Source: Dioscorea cayenensis subsp. rotundata | Taxonomy: Eukaryota > Streptophyta > Magnoliopsida > Dioscoreales > Dioscoreaceae | Direction: 5' to 3' | DNA length: 64,000 nucleotides | Assembly: GCF_009730915.1 (NCBI RefSeq) | Contig: NC_052480.1 | Span: forward strand, 2,418,001 to 2,482,000 | Part shown: positions 51,776 to 63,124 of the stretch, piece after piece | Layout of the letters: every line of letters starts with the position of its first letter | How positions within the stretch are numbered: position 1 is the stretch's first letter | The notes under the pieces: model-generated | The model's input: only the letters and a program-made list of their open reading frames with translations | The model's database searches: none | What the model was told of the DNA's origin: nothing | Position numbers and translations under genes: made by a program

Positions 51776-52102
51776 AGTATTTGGTCCATGAGTAGGACTT
51801 TTTTGGTGCGCCCTTATCTTTTGCCATGCGTGCACACAATGAATGCTGGCCAAGCAGCCGTCCCTTGATCGAGACCTCATCCATAATAATGTGTGCCTGA
51901 AATTCTGAATCATGACAAGAAATTCATAGTCTCTAATCTCCCTAAAATCAAATTAAAAATATTAATATTTTTTTGTGCACTTTTGTATATGTTTGTCTGT
52001 ACTTAAATGTTTTTTATTTAGTGTTTGCTGTTTTTATAAAAAAATAATAATAATATTTTTTTTATATATTTTTATACTTGTCTATCTTTTAATTTGATGA
52101 TT

Positions 52103-52149
<47 letters not shown>

Positions 52150-52925
52150 TTCGTTGGTTTTTATATTTTTAAACGGTTCACAAAGAGAGTTACAGGGTCG
52201 GGTTGATTTATACATAGCTACAACACAAGTAATGTAATTTTACACAAATAGGTGAAGCACAACACAAAAATATATATTGTTAAACTCCTTCCGGTCTTTT
52301 TTACTTATTCCATTTTTTTTAAAAAAAATTTGATAAATTTTACTTGTATATTTAGAAAATTTGTGAAGTGCTCAAGTGCCCTTTATATTTAATGGAACTT
52401 TACAATTTCCAATAAATTATATTTAACTATATATTTTTAAAATTAAAATAATTTTTGAAAGTAAATATAAATTTTTACAAAATTTAAATTACTAACTAAC
52501 TTCAAAAATAAATGTAAAATATTTTGTATTATTATTAAGATACTTTTTATACTATTTTGGTGATCAGTTGAATGATATTGGTGGTTGGTTGGTGACGATG
52601 GTCAGACAATGCTAGTAGCCTACCAATGATGATCGATGGTGGCCGGTGATAGGGCAACGGAGGTGGTGGTCGGACCGATGGTGGTCATAGATTATTTTAT
52701 TATAATTTACAAACAAAAAATTAAAAAAAAATTAGAAAATAGTAGGACCCACGCAAAAACACGTGGCAATCAAGCACTCGAGAGATGCTTTGGTGGGCCC
52801 TACCCGGCGGACTAAAATCACTGGTATAAATTCACTTGTTCAATGGCGCTCCTTCTTTTCAATTTGCTCAAACCCACGCCAGCGATCGCCGTGGTCCAAG
52901 GTTCGGATCTCGCCGGAGACCATCG
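50650..52925. other. Intergenic between PPO2 and ankyrin gene
   Basis: PPO2 3'UTR, then AT-rich DNA with a long TA run at 51750-51775 and a TAA microsatellite. The patch at 52570-52690 is rich in GGTGG and GATGG and mirrors 26230-26370. The last 150 bases are the GC-richer leader of the ankyrin gene. No other gene is seen. Confidence 0.55.
52105..52149. repeat. (TAA)n microsatellite
   Basis: About fifteen uninterrupted TAA units. Confidence 0.9.
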
Positions 52926-55900
52926 ATGGCAGTATCCTCGATGAAGAAGCTCAACGTGAACGGCGGAGGAGGCGGTGGATCGGTGAAGCAGGTGGACTCT
53001 GAGACAGAGGCGTCACAGAGGCTGGTGGAGGCGGTGCACAGTGGAGATGCTCGAGCAGTGGCGGAGTTATTGGCTGATCCGATGGTCGACGTGAACTACG
53101 CCGGCGCCGTCTGGCTCCGGCTCCGGAGACCAGAGGTGGTGCTCCGTGAGGAGGTCTCCGATGAGGTCCGGATCGAGTACGAGGAGCTTCGCACCGATGC
53201 TTCCCCTCTCTTCCTCGCCTCTCACTCCGGCAGTCTCGCTCTAGTTCGGAAGCTCCTGGTATGATGATCTTGCTACTCGATTCTAGCTCCGATCCTGGGT
53301 TTCCCTCCATGTTTCCATGGTTTTTTAGGGTTTGAATTTGAATCCGTGATCTCGATGGCGGTTTTCCATTTCCCCACAAAACTCATTCGTTTTGTTTCAA
53401 ATTACTTCCGTTTTTGAAAAAAAAAGTTTAAAATTATTTTTCTAATATGAAATTCAATTTATAGCTGAATTATTATTATTTTCTATTAATTGTTTCCATG
53501 ATTTTTAGGTATTTGGTTTGAATCAGAGATCCAGATGGCGTTTTCCCATTTTTTTTTTTCCAATTGTGGTTTATTCATTTTTTTTAAATTTATTATTATA
53601 TTAACACTGAATTCAATTTCTAGCCTAAATTATTTGTCCTAATAGTCTCAAAATTTTTCATTTTTGCACTCGCTGTGGCACTATAACTAAAATGCGGCAG
53701 CGGGATACCAGACCGCAATGCTGTCATTCACTTGCATGCATAAAATTACATACGGTAAATGGTTTTGGGCTCGTGGATCCCCGCGCTTTTGGTTGGTATG
53801 ATTTGTGGGCCGTGTAGCGTGGATAGGCTTGGCCCATTGCCAGGACTTTGGAAGCGTTGGCACACGCAAGCGCCGCCTGCGGTGCTGGTTTTAGTCAATT
53901 GTGATCTTTGTGAGATCAACTTCATTAATGGTTTGGTACTTTGTGCATAGGGTGTTGTCTAGCCAGCTCAATTAAAATCTCTATGATGTTGTTTGATGGA
54001 AAATTGAAGAATGATTAAGTTTTTTTTTTTTAAACTTAGATTAAAAGTCAAAATTTTATAAAATTTTTCTTTTTGTGCATGGGGTCATGTCTAGCCAGCT
54101 CAATCAAAATCTCTATGATGGTGTTTGATGGAAAATTGAAGAATGATTAAATTTTTTTTTAATCTTAGATTAAAAGTCAAATCTTTATAAAATTTTTCTT
54201 TTTGTGCATAGCGTCATGTCTAGCCAGCTCAATTAAAATCTCTATGATGGTGTTTGATGGAAAATTGAAGAATGATTAAGTTTTTTTAATCGTAGATTAG
54301 AAAGTCAAATCATGTATTGATCTGATCTCATTGCTGAGATGGAATTTATAATTTTTATGTTGATCCTGCTTTTCTGTGGTACCCAGGCTTGGTGTTGAGT
54401 TACTCATATTTAATATCAATTTGGCTTTATTTTTTTCATAAATTTTATATTTTATGAAAATAATTAAATTTGTTCTTCTTTAAAGCAATAATTTGGCGTT
54501 TCTTATAAAAAACGAGTAAGAAACACAATGTAGAACAGTAGAAGACATCTCAGAAAATAAATTAAGTATTAATTTGGTTTTTTTTAATTAATGAGTTCAT
54601 TATTTATTTATTTTTAATGCAAAAGCTAGAAAAAATTTCACCAAGTGGTAATTTTTTTATAAAATCAAATCTAAGTTAAGGATCTGCTTGTTCTACTCTT
54701 GTATAGTGAATTTTATAAGTTTCAAAATGCAGTTTATTAAAACTGTAATTTTTGAAATTTTGTTTACGTGATATGAAATGAGAGTGGAGAGATCTTTCAT
54801 TGTTATGTTTTGATGATCCAAAGTCCCCAAATACAAATTCTTGTGAAAGCACTCTTCTTCCGTGTTTATGTACTTTCCCCACTCAATATTTACTAACCAG
54901 AAGTTTTGGGAATTTTATGTAATCACTAGAAGCTCCGGAACTGACTGAGATTGATGGCTGATCTAATGTAAAAAAATCCAGTTTCTTGCTGATAAAATTT
55001 AATAAAATATGCCAGAAAATCATTTATGATTGTTACGTTTCTTAGATTGGAAAAATTGTTAGCTTTGTACTATAGAAACCCGGAATTGTTGTGATTGGTG
55101 TTGAGACATGTTTTGATGAAACAGAGTGTAGGAGCAGATGTGAACCAGAAACTGTTCAGAGGGCACGCAACGACGGCGGCAGCGAGGGAAGGGCGGAGAG
55201 ACGTCCTGGAACTACTAGTGAAGGCGGGCGCATCGCAACGCGCATGCGAGGAAGCTCTTCTTGAAGCCTGCGCTCATGGGCATGCAAAGCTTACCAGGTT
55301 ACTCATGGACTCTGATCAGATTCGGCCCCAGGTCGCCGTTCATGCGCTGCTCACTGCTTCGTCTCGTGGCTTCGCCGATGTTGTGCAAACCCTCATAAAG
55401 GTATTCTTATTACGTTTCTGTCCTTACAATTAGTCCCACATCGACTAATGAGACGAGTTTGAGTCTGGATATAACTTAGAGTGGGAACCAGCTAGTCGTG
55501 TTCGTTGAAAGGAGAGACGGTTGGCATCTCCCCTGACAGGGACGGGAACGCTTTCGAGCTTACCTGTTACCACACATGGTTAAGGCTACCCGCTTCGGCG
55601 GATCTTACCCAATTTTTTTTTTAATTTTTGAGTTAATAGAATTTTGGTGTCAAAAACATATATTTTTAAAAATTTGCATCTTTTTCAGAGTCATGTAGAA
55701 TAATACATAGATGTACTATTCAATTATTGTTTCTAACCTCTCACACTCTGAAGCTAGCAACTTTTTCTGATTTTACCCTTTCTTGGTGCTTACCAATTTG
55801 TGTTGACTTCATTACATAAATTCACAGTGCGGAGTAGATGCAAATGCAGCAGGCCGTGTGCTACTTCGATCTCTAAAGCCAACCTTACACGCTAACACAG

Positions 55901-57582
55901 ACTGCACTCCGCTATTCGCTGCCATTGTTGGTAGACAGGAGAGCGTTGTCCGGCTTCTCTTGCAGGCAAGCACTAATTCACTTGATTCATTTAATATCTA
56001 TCTATTAATCTTTGTATCTATCAACTCTGATTTGTTTCTATTCCAGGCGGGAGTTAGAACGGACGTGAAGGTTAGTCTTGGTGCATGGTCTTGGGACACG
56101 ACCACCGGTGAGGAGTTCCGAGTGGGAGCAGGGCTCTCAGAGCCCTACAATGCAGCCTGGTGCGCAGTTGAGTACTTTGAATCCACAGGCTCTATTCTTC
56201 GCATGCTTCTTCAGCATTACTCTCCCAATGCATTGCACTGTGGACGTAGTCTTCTCCATTATGCAATCCTTTGCTCCAACCATCGCGCCATTGACACGCT
56301 CTTGGCTTGTGGAGCTGATTGTGAGCTCCGTGTTAAGACCTCAGGGAAGAATGAATTCCGACCACTTCACATGGCTGCCTGGCTTGGCAATCTCAAGATA
56401 TTGCAGAGTTTGATTGATGCTAAGTGTGATCTTAATGCTAGGATGGATAGTGGAGAGACAGCGTTGATGCTCTGCGCACGTTTCAAGCATGAAGAGTGTT
56501 TTCGGGTTCTTGTATCTGCTGGTGCTGATCTCGGCATGGTCACTTCAACTGGTGTAACTGCATCCCTCATTGCAGCTTCAAACAAGTGGAGTTTTACTTA
56601 CCAGCAAACGCTGCTTAACTTGATCCATTCTGGAAGAATTCCTGGATCAAGCAATACCAACATCTTCTCTCCGCTAATGTTTGTTGCTCACCATGGTGAT
56701 GTTTCGGCTTTGGATGTTTTACTGAAGCATCCAGGTATTGATCTTGATGAGCAAGATGAGAATGGATACTCTGCCATCATGATCACAGCTCAAGAAGGCC
56801 ATATTGATGCTTTCCGCTCCTTAGCATTTGCTGGTGCTAATGTGAAGCTGCGCAACAAAGCAGGGGAGACAGCCATCAGTATCTTTCAGTCTAGCAAGAA
56901 CAGAGATCTTTTTGAGCAGGTGATGCTTGAGTCTGCGTTGGAGAAAGGTAATGCCGAAGAGTTCTATGCGTTGCATTGTGCAGCTCGGCAGGGAAACATG
57001 GCTGCAATGCGTCTCTTAATGAATTTAGGACTTGATGTTAATGGCATCAATGGTGATGGATACACTCCACTGATGCTAGCAGCCAGGGAAGGGCACAGTA
57101 CCATTTGTGAACTATTGCTGGCATGTGGAGCAGAGTATGACATCAGGACGCCGGAAGGAGAGACAGCACTCTCACTAGCACGGGTGAACAAAGTGTTTGA
57201 CAACAAAGCAGAGGATGTGATAATGGACGTAATGGCAATGGACTTGGTTTTGCAAGGAAGTAGAGTGAAGAAGCACACTAAATTTGGAAAGGGAAGGCCT
57301 CATAAGAAGATGCTGAAGATGGTGATGGACTTGGGCGTGCTGAGATGGGGAAAAGCCAGGCGTAGGAATGTGGCATGCAGGGAGGCAGAGATTGGTGGCA
57401 GCTTGTCCTTCTTGAAAAATAGGAAGAGAAAGGGTGATGGTTATGAACCGGGACTTTTCAGGATAGTGACAATGAAGGGCAGGGAAGTGCATTTTGTTTG
57501 TGACGGTGGAGATGAGATGGCCGAGCTTTGGGTGAGAGGGATAAAGCTTATCATTAGTAAGAGTGGCAGACAATGGCGATGA
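52926..57582 (+). CDS. Plant ankyrin-repeat protein (ankyrin-3-like)
   Basis: A scaffold of ankyrin repeats, presumed to mediate protein-protein contacts; partner and location are not evident. Exons: 52926-53258, 55125-55400, 55828-55965 and 56047-57582, all in phase, 760 aa. Start at 52926 (MAVSSMKKL) was preferred; an in-frame ATG at 52836 adds 30 residues. Repeats run nearly end to end (GADVNQKLFRGHATTAAAREG, FRPLHMAAWLGNLKILQSLID, DGYTPLMLAAREGHSTICELL), with family blocks AWSWDTTTGEEFRVGAGL and EYFESTGSILRMLLQH, and a conserved basic tail (KHTKFGKGRPHKKM, VLRWGKARRRNVACREAE, EVHFVCDGGDEMAELWVRGIKL). The intron 55966-56046 is GC-AG, 81 nt and stop-free, so retention would add 27 residues in frame. 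Intron 1 (1.9 kb) carries a three-copy tandem repeat. No frame lesion. Confidence 0.9.
53941..54320 (+). repeat. Three-copy tandem repeat, about 130-bp unit, in ankyrin intron 1
   Basis: Units begin TTGTGCAT at 53941, 54073 and 54202 (spacings 132 and 129). Each holds CTAGCCAGCTCAA, AAAATCTCTATGATG, TTTGATGGAAAATTGAAGAA, a T run of varying length, and TTAGATTA..AAAGTCAAA. Identity is about 95 percent, so the expansion is recent. Confidence 0.95.
55431..55612. repeat. Unclassified GC-richer repeat in ankyrin intron 2
   Basis: An isolated GC-rich island in AT-rich intron DNA begins with the hairpin ATTAGTC-CCACATC-GACTAAT (55431-55451) and ends near GATCTTACCCA before a T run. The TAGTCCCACATCG motif is common near ends of short noncoding LTR elements in plants, so a TRIM-like or SINE-like remnant is possible. 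No second copy is in the window. Confidence 0.35.
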
Positions 57583-58684
57583 ATGTTGTATAATAGATAC
57601 TCATCGACCTTGAAGTAGCTTAGGTGTTAAAAGAGATAAGATTCTTAGGTGCTAAATGGGCCCACTAATATTGGCCAGATGATTCAGTGAGGCTTTAAGA
57701 GCCTCACAAAGCACCAGCACCACAAGTTAGCAAGGGAGCTTCTTAGAGACCATGGGGTGCTCTGGAGGCCTCTTACTGTCCCAGGATCAAGGCCTTTTCT
57801 CTCCGGCATCGGAATTTCTCGAGGCTCTTCTTTGTGTCCAGGTTCCTTACAAAACTCCACATTCTCCTATGCATTCTTGGCTGAAAATTGGTTCTTTGGT
57901 TGGTCTTGCGGTCTGTTTCTTAGTTTGTGAAGTTAGTGGAGAAGTCTCCGAAAATTTCACTTGTTTTTGAAGTGAATTTTTAACTGTATAGCATATTTGA
58001 CAGGTTTTATTTTGTTATTTTTTTAATTTTTTTGTATTGTGACTACTGTATGAATGAAAGGATAGTTGTTTGAGTTTGCTAGTGAAGATGATTTTGTTAA
58101 TTTGTTCTGTTCTTTTCAAATGGAATGCAATGCAATTTCTTTTTTTTTTTCCATGAATTCAGTGTGGAGGCTTCATTGCAATAAGAAGCTGCTACTTTGT
58201 TCCCTAGCTAAATCAATCTGTAATTTCGGAAGGGCTTTTGCATGTTTGTTTGAGTTTGCTAGTCAAAATTTATATAACAACTAATGTTTTGTTGAGGATT
58301 AGAGTTTGTTCATCTTTATATTAGGCCTATTTGTCATGTCCTGCTGGCTTTCCTTTATTCTTTTCATTGAGAAGCACCTTTTTTCCAAAATAATTGGATA
58401 AAGATAAATGTTGCTGCTGTAATTGACAGCATTATGCATTTCTCATACTGAAACTGAAGTTTATGTTAAAAAATTCTAGCTTGATTTGGAAGTTTCATAG
58501 ATGTATTCAATCTCTTACTGCAAATATATCAGATGCATATTTTTTTATTATGACAGGGTTCAACTAAAAGTTTCACAACAAATACTTATCTGCAAAGCAA
58601 AATCTTGTGAGTATTTGCTTATTTTGAAATACACTACTTCATTTGTGTTGTGATATTCTTAGTGAATTCAATTTTATGCTGTAG
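57583..58684 (+). other. Ankyrin 3'UTR, mTERF5 leader and first intron region
   Basis: The ankyrin stop (57580-57582) is followed within about 170 bases by a candidate mTERF5 start at 57752. From that ATG the open frame is not transit-peptide-like and its donor phase does not fit exon 2. Removing one G from the GGGG at 57754-57757 gives an Arg-rich N-terminus (MGALEASYCPRIKAFSLRHR), and a third frame gives the right phase at the CAG/GTTCC donor but lacks an ATG. The first exon therefore cannot be fixed. The rest to 58684 is intron. Confidence 0.4.
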
Positions 58685-60072
58685 TAGATGAGTCTGGAGT
58701 AGAAGGGGACCTTAGCTTCACGTCTGTGCCTTCTAGCTTGCTGGCTGCTGAAAGAGAGGAGGCAAAAGCTGTTCTTTCTTTATTTTTAAGGAAACAAGGT
58801 ATGAGCAATGCAGTTGCAGCAAGGATAATCAACAAATCAGATCCTTTTATCGATCACCTTATGTTGAAGCTTCATGCAACTTACAAATCTCGTTACCTAG
58901 TAGGTTCGAATTCCTAATACACAATTACCTTGCCTTGCCCAAACACCTAATCTTCAACCACTGATTTTGCTGCATCTTTCATTGCAGGAAGAGAACTTAC
59001 TACACTTGAAATCAGGGATGCTCTTAATCCATTCCTTGAATCTTTACTCGAAGAACATGGTGATCTTTTAGTAGATGTGGTGGAGAACTTCCCAAATCCT
59101 CCATGCAAGGAAAGATCTTCATCTTCTTGTCAGATAACAAGTACCGATATTAGCTCCAAGAAAGATAGAGCAGTTGCTCGAGTGTCTCAACAAAGTCCTG
59201 AAGGCCTCCTTCCTGATCAGGTGATCTACCTCATCGATCTTGGCATGGACCTTGACCAGATAAAAACAATAGTTCGCAGGTTTCCATCCTTTGCTTATTA
59301 CAGTTTGGACCGGAAAATAAAACCTCTGGTTGATTTCCTGCTTGAATTAGGTGTACCACGTCCCGACATCCCTGCTATCCTCTACAAAAGGCCTCAGTTA
59401 TGTGGCATTAGCCTTTCGGAGAATCTGAAGCCAATGATGACTTACCTTGAGGGCTTAGGCATTGATAAAAATCAGTGGGCAAAGGTAATTTATCGGTTTC
59501 CTGCACTCCTCACTTACAGCAGACAGAAAGTGAAAGCAACAATTGACTACCTCCATGAATTAGGCATCTCAGATAAGAACATAGGAAAGATCTTAACACG
59601 CTGCCCGCACATTATAAGTTATAGTGTGGATGATAAGCTCAGGCCAACAGCCGAATACTTTGATTCGTTAGGCATCAATGTATCATCACTCATCATCCGG
59701 TGTCCACAAACATTCGGTCTAAACATTGAAGCAAGTTTAAAGCCAGTTACTGAATTTTTCATTGAGAGAGGTTACAGTATAGAAGAGATTAGCACAATGG
59801 TATTGCGATATGGAGCATTGTACACTTTCAGCATTGTCGATAATTTGTTACCGAAGTGGAAATATTTTTTGACAATGGATTATCCAAGATCAGAGCTTGT
59901 GAAATTTCCGCATTATTTTGGTTACAGTCTTGAGGAGAGAATAAAGCCTAGATACCGACGAGTGAAGGAATGCGGTGTGAGGCTTGTACTGAATCAAGTG
60001 CTCTCATATTCAGATACTGAGTTTGAGAAGATACTGAAGAGGAAAATGGTTAAACAATTTGGAGAGCACTAA
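58685..60072 (+). CDS. MTERF5: mTERF5/MDA1-like organelle transcription factor (first exon unresolved)
   Basis: mTERF proteins are helical-repeat nucleic-acid-binding proteins; plant mTERF5 acts in chloroplast transcription, so plastid function is expected. Visible exons are 58685-58903 and 58988-60072 (TAA 60070-60072). They encode SSLLAAEREEAKAVLSLFLR, SRYLVGRELTTLEIRDALNP, then about nine mTERF repeats with the LG...I..I..RFP pattern (LIDLGMDLDQIKTIVRRFPS, LLELGVPRPDIPAILYKRPQ, LHELGISDKNIGKILTRCPH) and the C-terminal FPHYFGYSLEERIKPRYRRV and GVRLVLNQVLS. The exons are intact over about 430 residues. The transit peptide exon lies somewhere in 57583-58684 but no start is consistent in frame and phase. 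A decayed inverted duplicate of this locus is at 13059-14863. Confidence 0.88.
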
Positions 60073-60836
60073 AACTTGAGCATTGTGAATTTCAGTCAGG
60101 AAAACAAATCTGATCATTTTTACAGGCTTAACAGTAAGTGTTTATTTGCTGCACAGTGTCTGGCTTATTATTACTTGATGATAATGCATTAGAATTAACT
60201 ATAGTTATAATTTTGATTTATATTTTGTTTATGATAAAAAGGTTTGAATCAGCGGTATTGAGTTCTGAAAAGCAGGATGGAATCAATCACCAGGGTATCA
60301 TATTCTTGATGATGTCTTCTTTCAGAAAAAGGCTGTTTGATGTTTTGTCTGAACAGATTTTTTAGGGCTTTGTTGAGGTCTGTCCTTGTTCTACCTCATC
60401 TCCCGAAGCCAGGAGTTGCCATCATAACTTCGTAGGTGTGACGGAACGGGGAGACCTAGGATGTAGAAGATCATAACATGAGTGATTCGGCAGCTAAAGT
60501 TTTAATATAAAGAATATAAAAGAATTAGCCAACGGTTGGGTTAGGATCCTGGGTCTCTATGTTGCGTAACTCGCGTTTGTCGCCTGTTGGGTGAACCTGT
60601 GAAGTGGATAGACCTCTTCACTGCTTCGACAGTAGACTATCACTTCTGTCTTTAGTCAGCCGGTTAAGCTAAAACCCAAAAGTCAAAAGTTAGGCAAATG
60701 TTACAGATAGTCAATCATGTAACTCCATGAGGCACTAAACTTTTTTAATTAGAACAAACAATAATAAAATCATTGTGCTGAATCTATGAACTAATTGCCT
60801 AGATTGTAAATATAGCCATTCAGGTTACTATGCACA
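60073..60836. other. mTERF5 3' flank and unclassified sequence
   Basis: The 3'UTR of mTERF5 probably extends to about 60370. From 60370 to 60680 the sequence is GC-richer (GTGACGGAACGGGGAGACC, GGATCCTGGGTCTCTATG) and looks like a repeat fragment of unknown class. No gene is seen. Confidence 0.45.
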
Positions 60837-63124
60837 TGTTAGGTCTGACGATATAGATTGGTATTATATGACAAACTAAGAGGTGACATGACAAAGGAAG
60901 ATGATGTGGCAATGATGACTTGGCAAAAAGAAAGAGTGACTAGGATGATGATGTGGCTAAAACTTGGTGTCATGACATGAGAAGATACAAAGATGCTAAT
61001 AGATCATTGTGGAGACTTTGTTTAAAAGAAATTCCTCTCAATGGTTTATGTGATGATTAACTAATTTTGGAAAGCGCATCAACTTAAAAGGATCTCTTAA
61101 AAAAATGCAACTTTTATTTTAAGAATGTTTATCTATCTTTGGTAAGATCCGGAATGATAAATCATATCCTTTGTAAAACTCCTTTTAGGAAAGATCTACT
61201 TTAAAGAGAGTGAGAGGAATATTCTATCATTGGCAAGAATATAAAATCATGAAGATTGCATGAGCTTTAGTTTGGTGTGAAGCTATTTGAAGACACAAAC
61301 TAAGTTAGACAAGGACAAGCCAATAAGATTATCAATACCATATTTAGTAACACAATTTGAAGGAAGATCTAAAGAGCTAATTATGAAGACTAATCATGTA
61401 TGGAGATTGATTGAAGATGACTTGAGATTTGATTGAAGATTTAAAGATCCAAGCATGGATGATTGGAGATCATGCTTGAAGATATTGAAGGTTAAACTTG
61501 GATGAGACCAGATCAAGTTTAGTAACAATATTTCCATGAGTCAAACCAAGATCATTTGGGAAGACCAAACTTGGACCAAGTTTGGAAAGAAGATCGGGTG
61601 ATCTTCGGTAGGGGTGTATTTGAGCCGAGCCGTTCGTGAGTAGCTCGGTGTTCGGCTCGATAAAGACTCGTTCGTGTTTAGCTCATATTGTAAACGAGCC
61701 AAGCTTGAACATCATTTTCAAGCTCGATTAATAAACGAGCCAAGCTTGAGCACCCAAAAGCTCGGCTCGTTTTGGCTCGCGAACACAGCTCGTGACCAAG
61801 CTCATGAACAAGCTCGTTTATAAGCTAGATTGTGAGCTCGTTTTTATATATATATATATATATTACATTATATATATGTATATGTATATTAAGATGTATA
61901 TGTGACTATGTCAATGTTGTCAATTTGAGTTACACATATAGGGCTATAAACTACTATTCGAAGGCTAAGCTCATTAAAAGCTCAGGTCAACTAGTTCATT
62001 AAGTTAAATGAGCTCATAAGATAAACGAGCCTAGCTTGAACACCACCAAACTCGCCTCATTAAATCTTGTGAAGAACTCGTTTATTGTATAATTAAAAGC
62101 TCGTTTATAGTATCATTTACAATTTTATTTGTAACAATCATTAATATAATCAAACTCAAATTGAGTTGAGTCACACTTGATAATGATTCATTAAATAAGT
62201 TTACTAAATAAAAATAAAAATATAAAAAAATAGTCAAGCCTTAATCAGAGTTAGCTAGCTAAGTCTAAGCTCGAATTTTCTTAACAAGTTGAGCTCGAGC
62301 ATGAAGCTCGAAGAAGCTCGATTAGAGCTCGAGCTCGGTTAAAATAAGTGAGCCAAGCTTGAACATAAAAAATGAAGCTCGAAAAGCTCGGCTCGATTTC
62401 AAGCTCGATTAAATAGTAACGAGCCAAGCTTGAACAAGGCAAAGCTCTGCTCTGCTCGGCTCCTTTACAGCCTTAATCTTCGGTGACCATCTTTGGTGAG
62501 ATGGTTGCGTGTGCCTTGGTAAGCGCATCTCTCGGGAGAGAGGACCTGCTGAAATGACATGAGGAAGGAAGCAGTTACAGACAGTGAGGCAGGAAGAGCT
62601 CGGGTCGAGTCATCTGCTATGAGGCGGACTAAAGGAACCAGGAAGGTTAAAGGTCATAAATTCGGGTGCAACTGGCTAGAACTTAGTCATGTTCAATAAG
62701 ATGGGCAATGTTGCAACTGGGTGTTGCAACATCTAACTTTGGAAGGTGTCCAAGTTAGGAAGCCGTGAAGAATTCTAAAAGATGAAGTTTATTTGGACGT
62801 CGGTGCGTCTATATAAGATATCCTGTTTGAAGATTTAGGATGAGCCACAAGTGAGAGATCCTTTGGTGAGGGTTGAGGAGAGTGGGCATCGGACAATCTT
62901 AAGAGGGTATTCTTTGTCTTGAGTGAGAAAGTGAGAGTTGTACTCTTTATTCTATCACCTCTTTTAGTGGATTGTTTCTCCGGGCTTGATCCCCAGATGT
63001 AGACAAGGTTGTGCTGAACTGGGTTACTAACTTGTATGTCTCCTTATTTTTGCTTTGTGTGTGTTTTTTATTCTAGTGAGTTTTTGAGTAACTCTCTTAA
63101 TTATACTATCCACTGGACCTATCA
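60837..63124 (+). mobile_element. Probable solo LTR of a copia-type retrotransposon, with nested hAT element
   Basis: The ends are TGTTAGGTC (60837) and GACCTATCA (to 63124), an imperfect terminal inverted repeat starting TG and ending CA. The last 250 bases contain GGATTGTTTCTCCGGGCTTG and ATCCCCAGATGTAGACAAGG, typical of the R/U5 part of plant copia LTRs. No gag-pol reading frame or primer binding site follows in the 876 bases to the window end. Net of the nested element (875 bp with duplication) the LTR is about 1.4 kb. Flanking pentamers GCACA and AAACA agree at only three positions, so the target duplication is unproven. Confidence 0.6.
61609..62475. mobile_element. 867-bp non-autonomous hAT-like element, GAGCT/CTCG-rich
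   Basis: A perfect 8-bp duplication ATCTTCGG flanks it (61601-61608 and 62476-62483), the size hAT transposases make. Its termini are imperfect inverted repeats: TAGGGGTGTATTTGAGCCGA left versus TAAGGCTGTAAAGGAGCCGA right (reverse complement). The interior is packed with AGCTCG, GCTCGGCTCG and AACGAGCCAAGCTTGA in both orientations and a TA run at 61848; it has no coding capacity. It is inserted in the LTR at 60837-63124. Confidence 0.92.

Noticed and set aside
52836-52925. Upstream ATG of the ankyrin gene as the start
   Set aside because: The extra 30 residues are Arg/Ser-rich leader-like sequence with no conserved motif; 52926 is preferred, though not proven.
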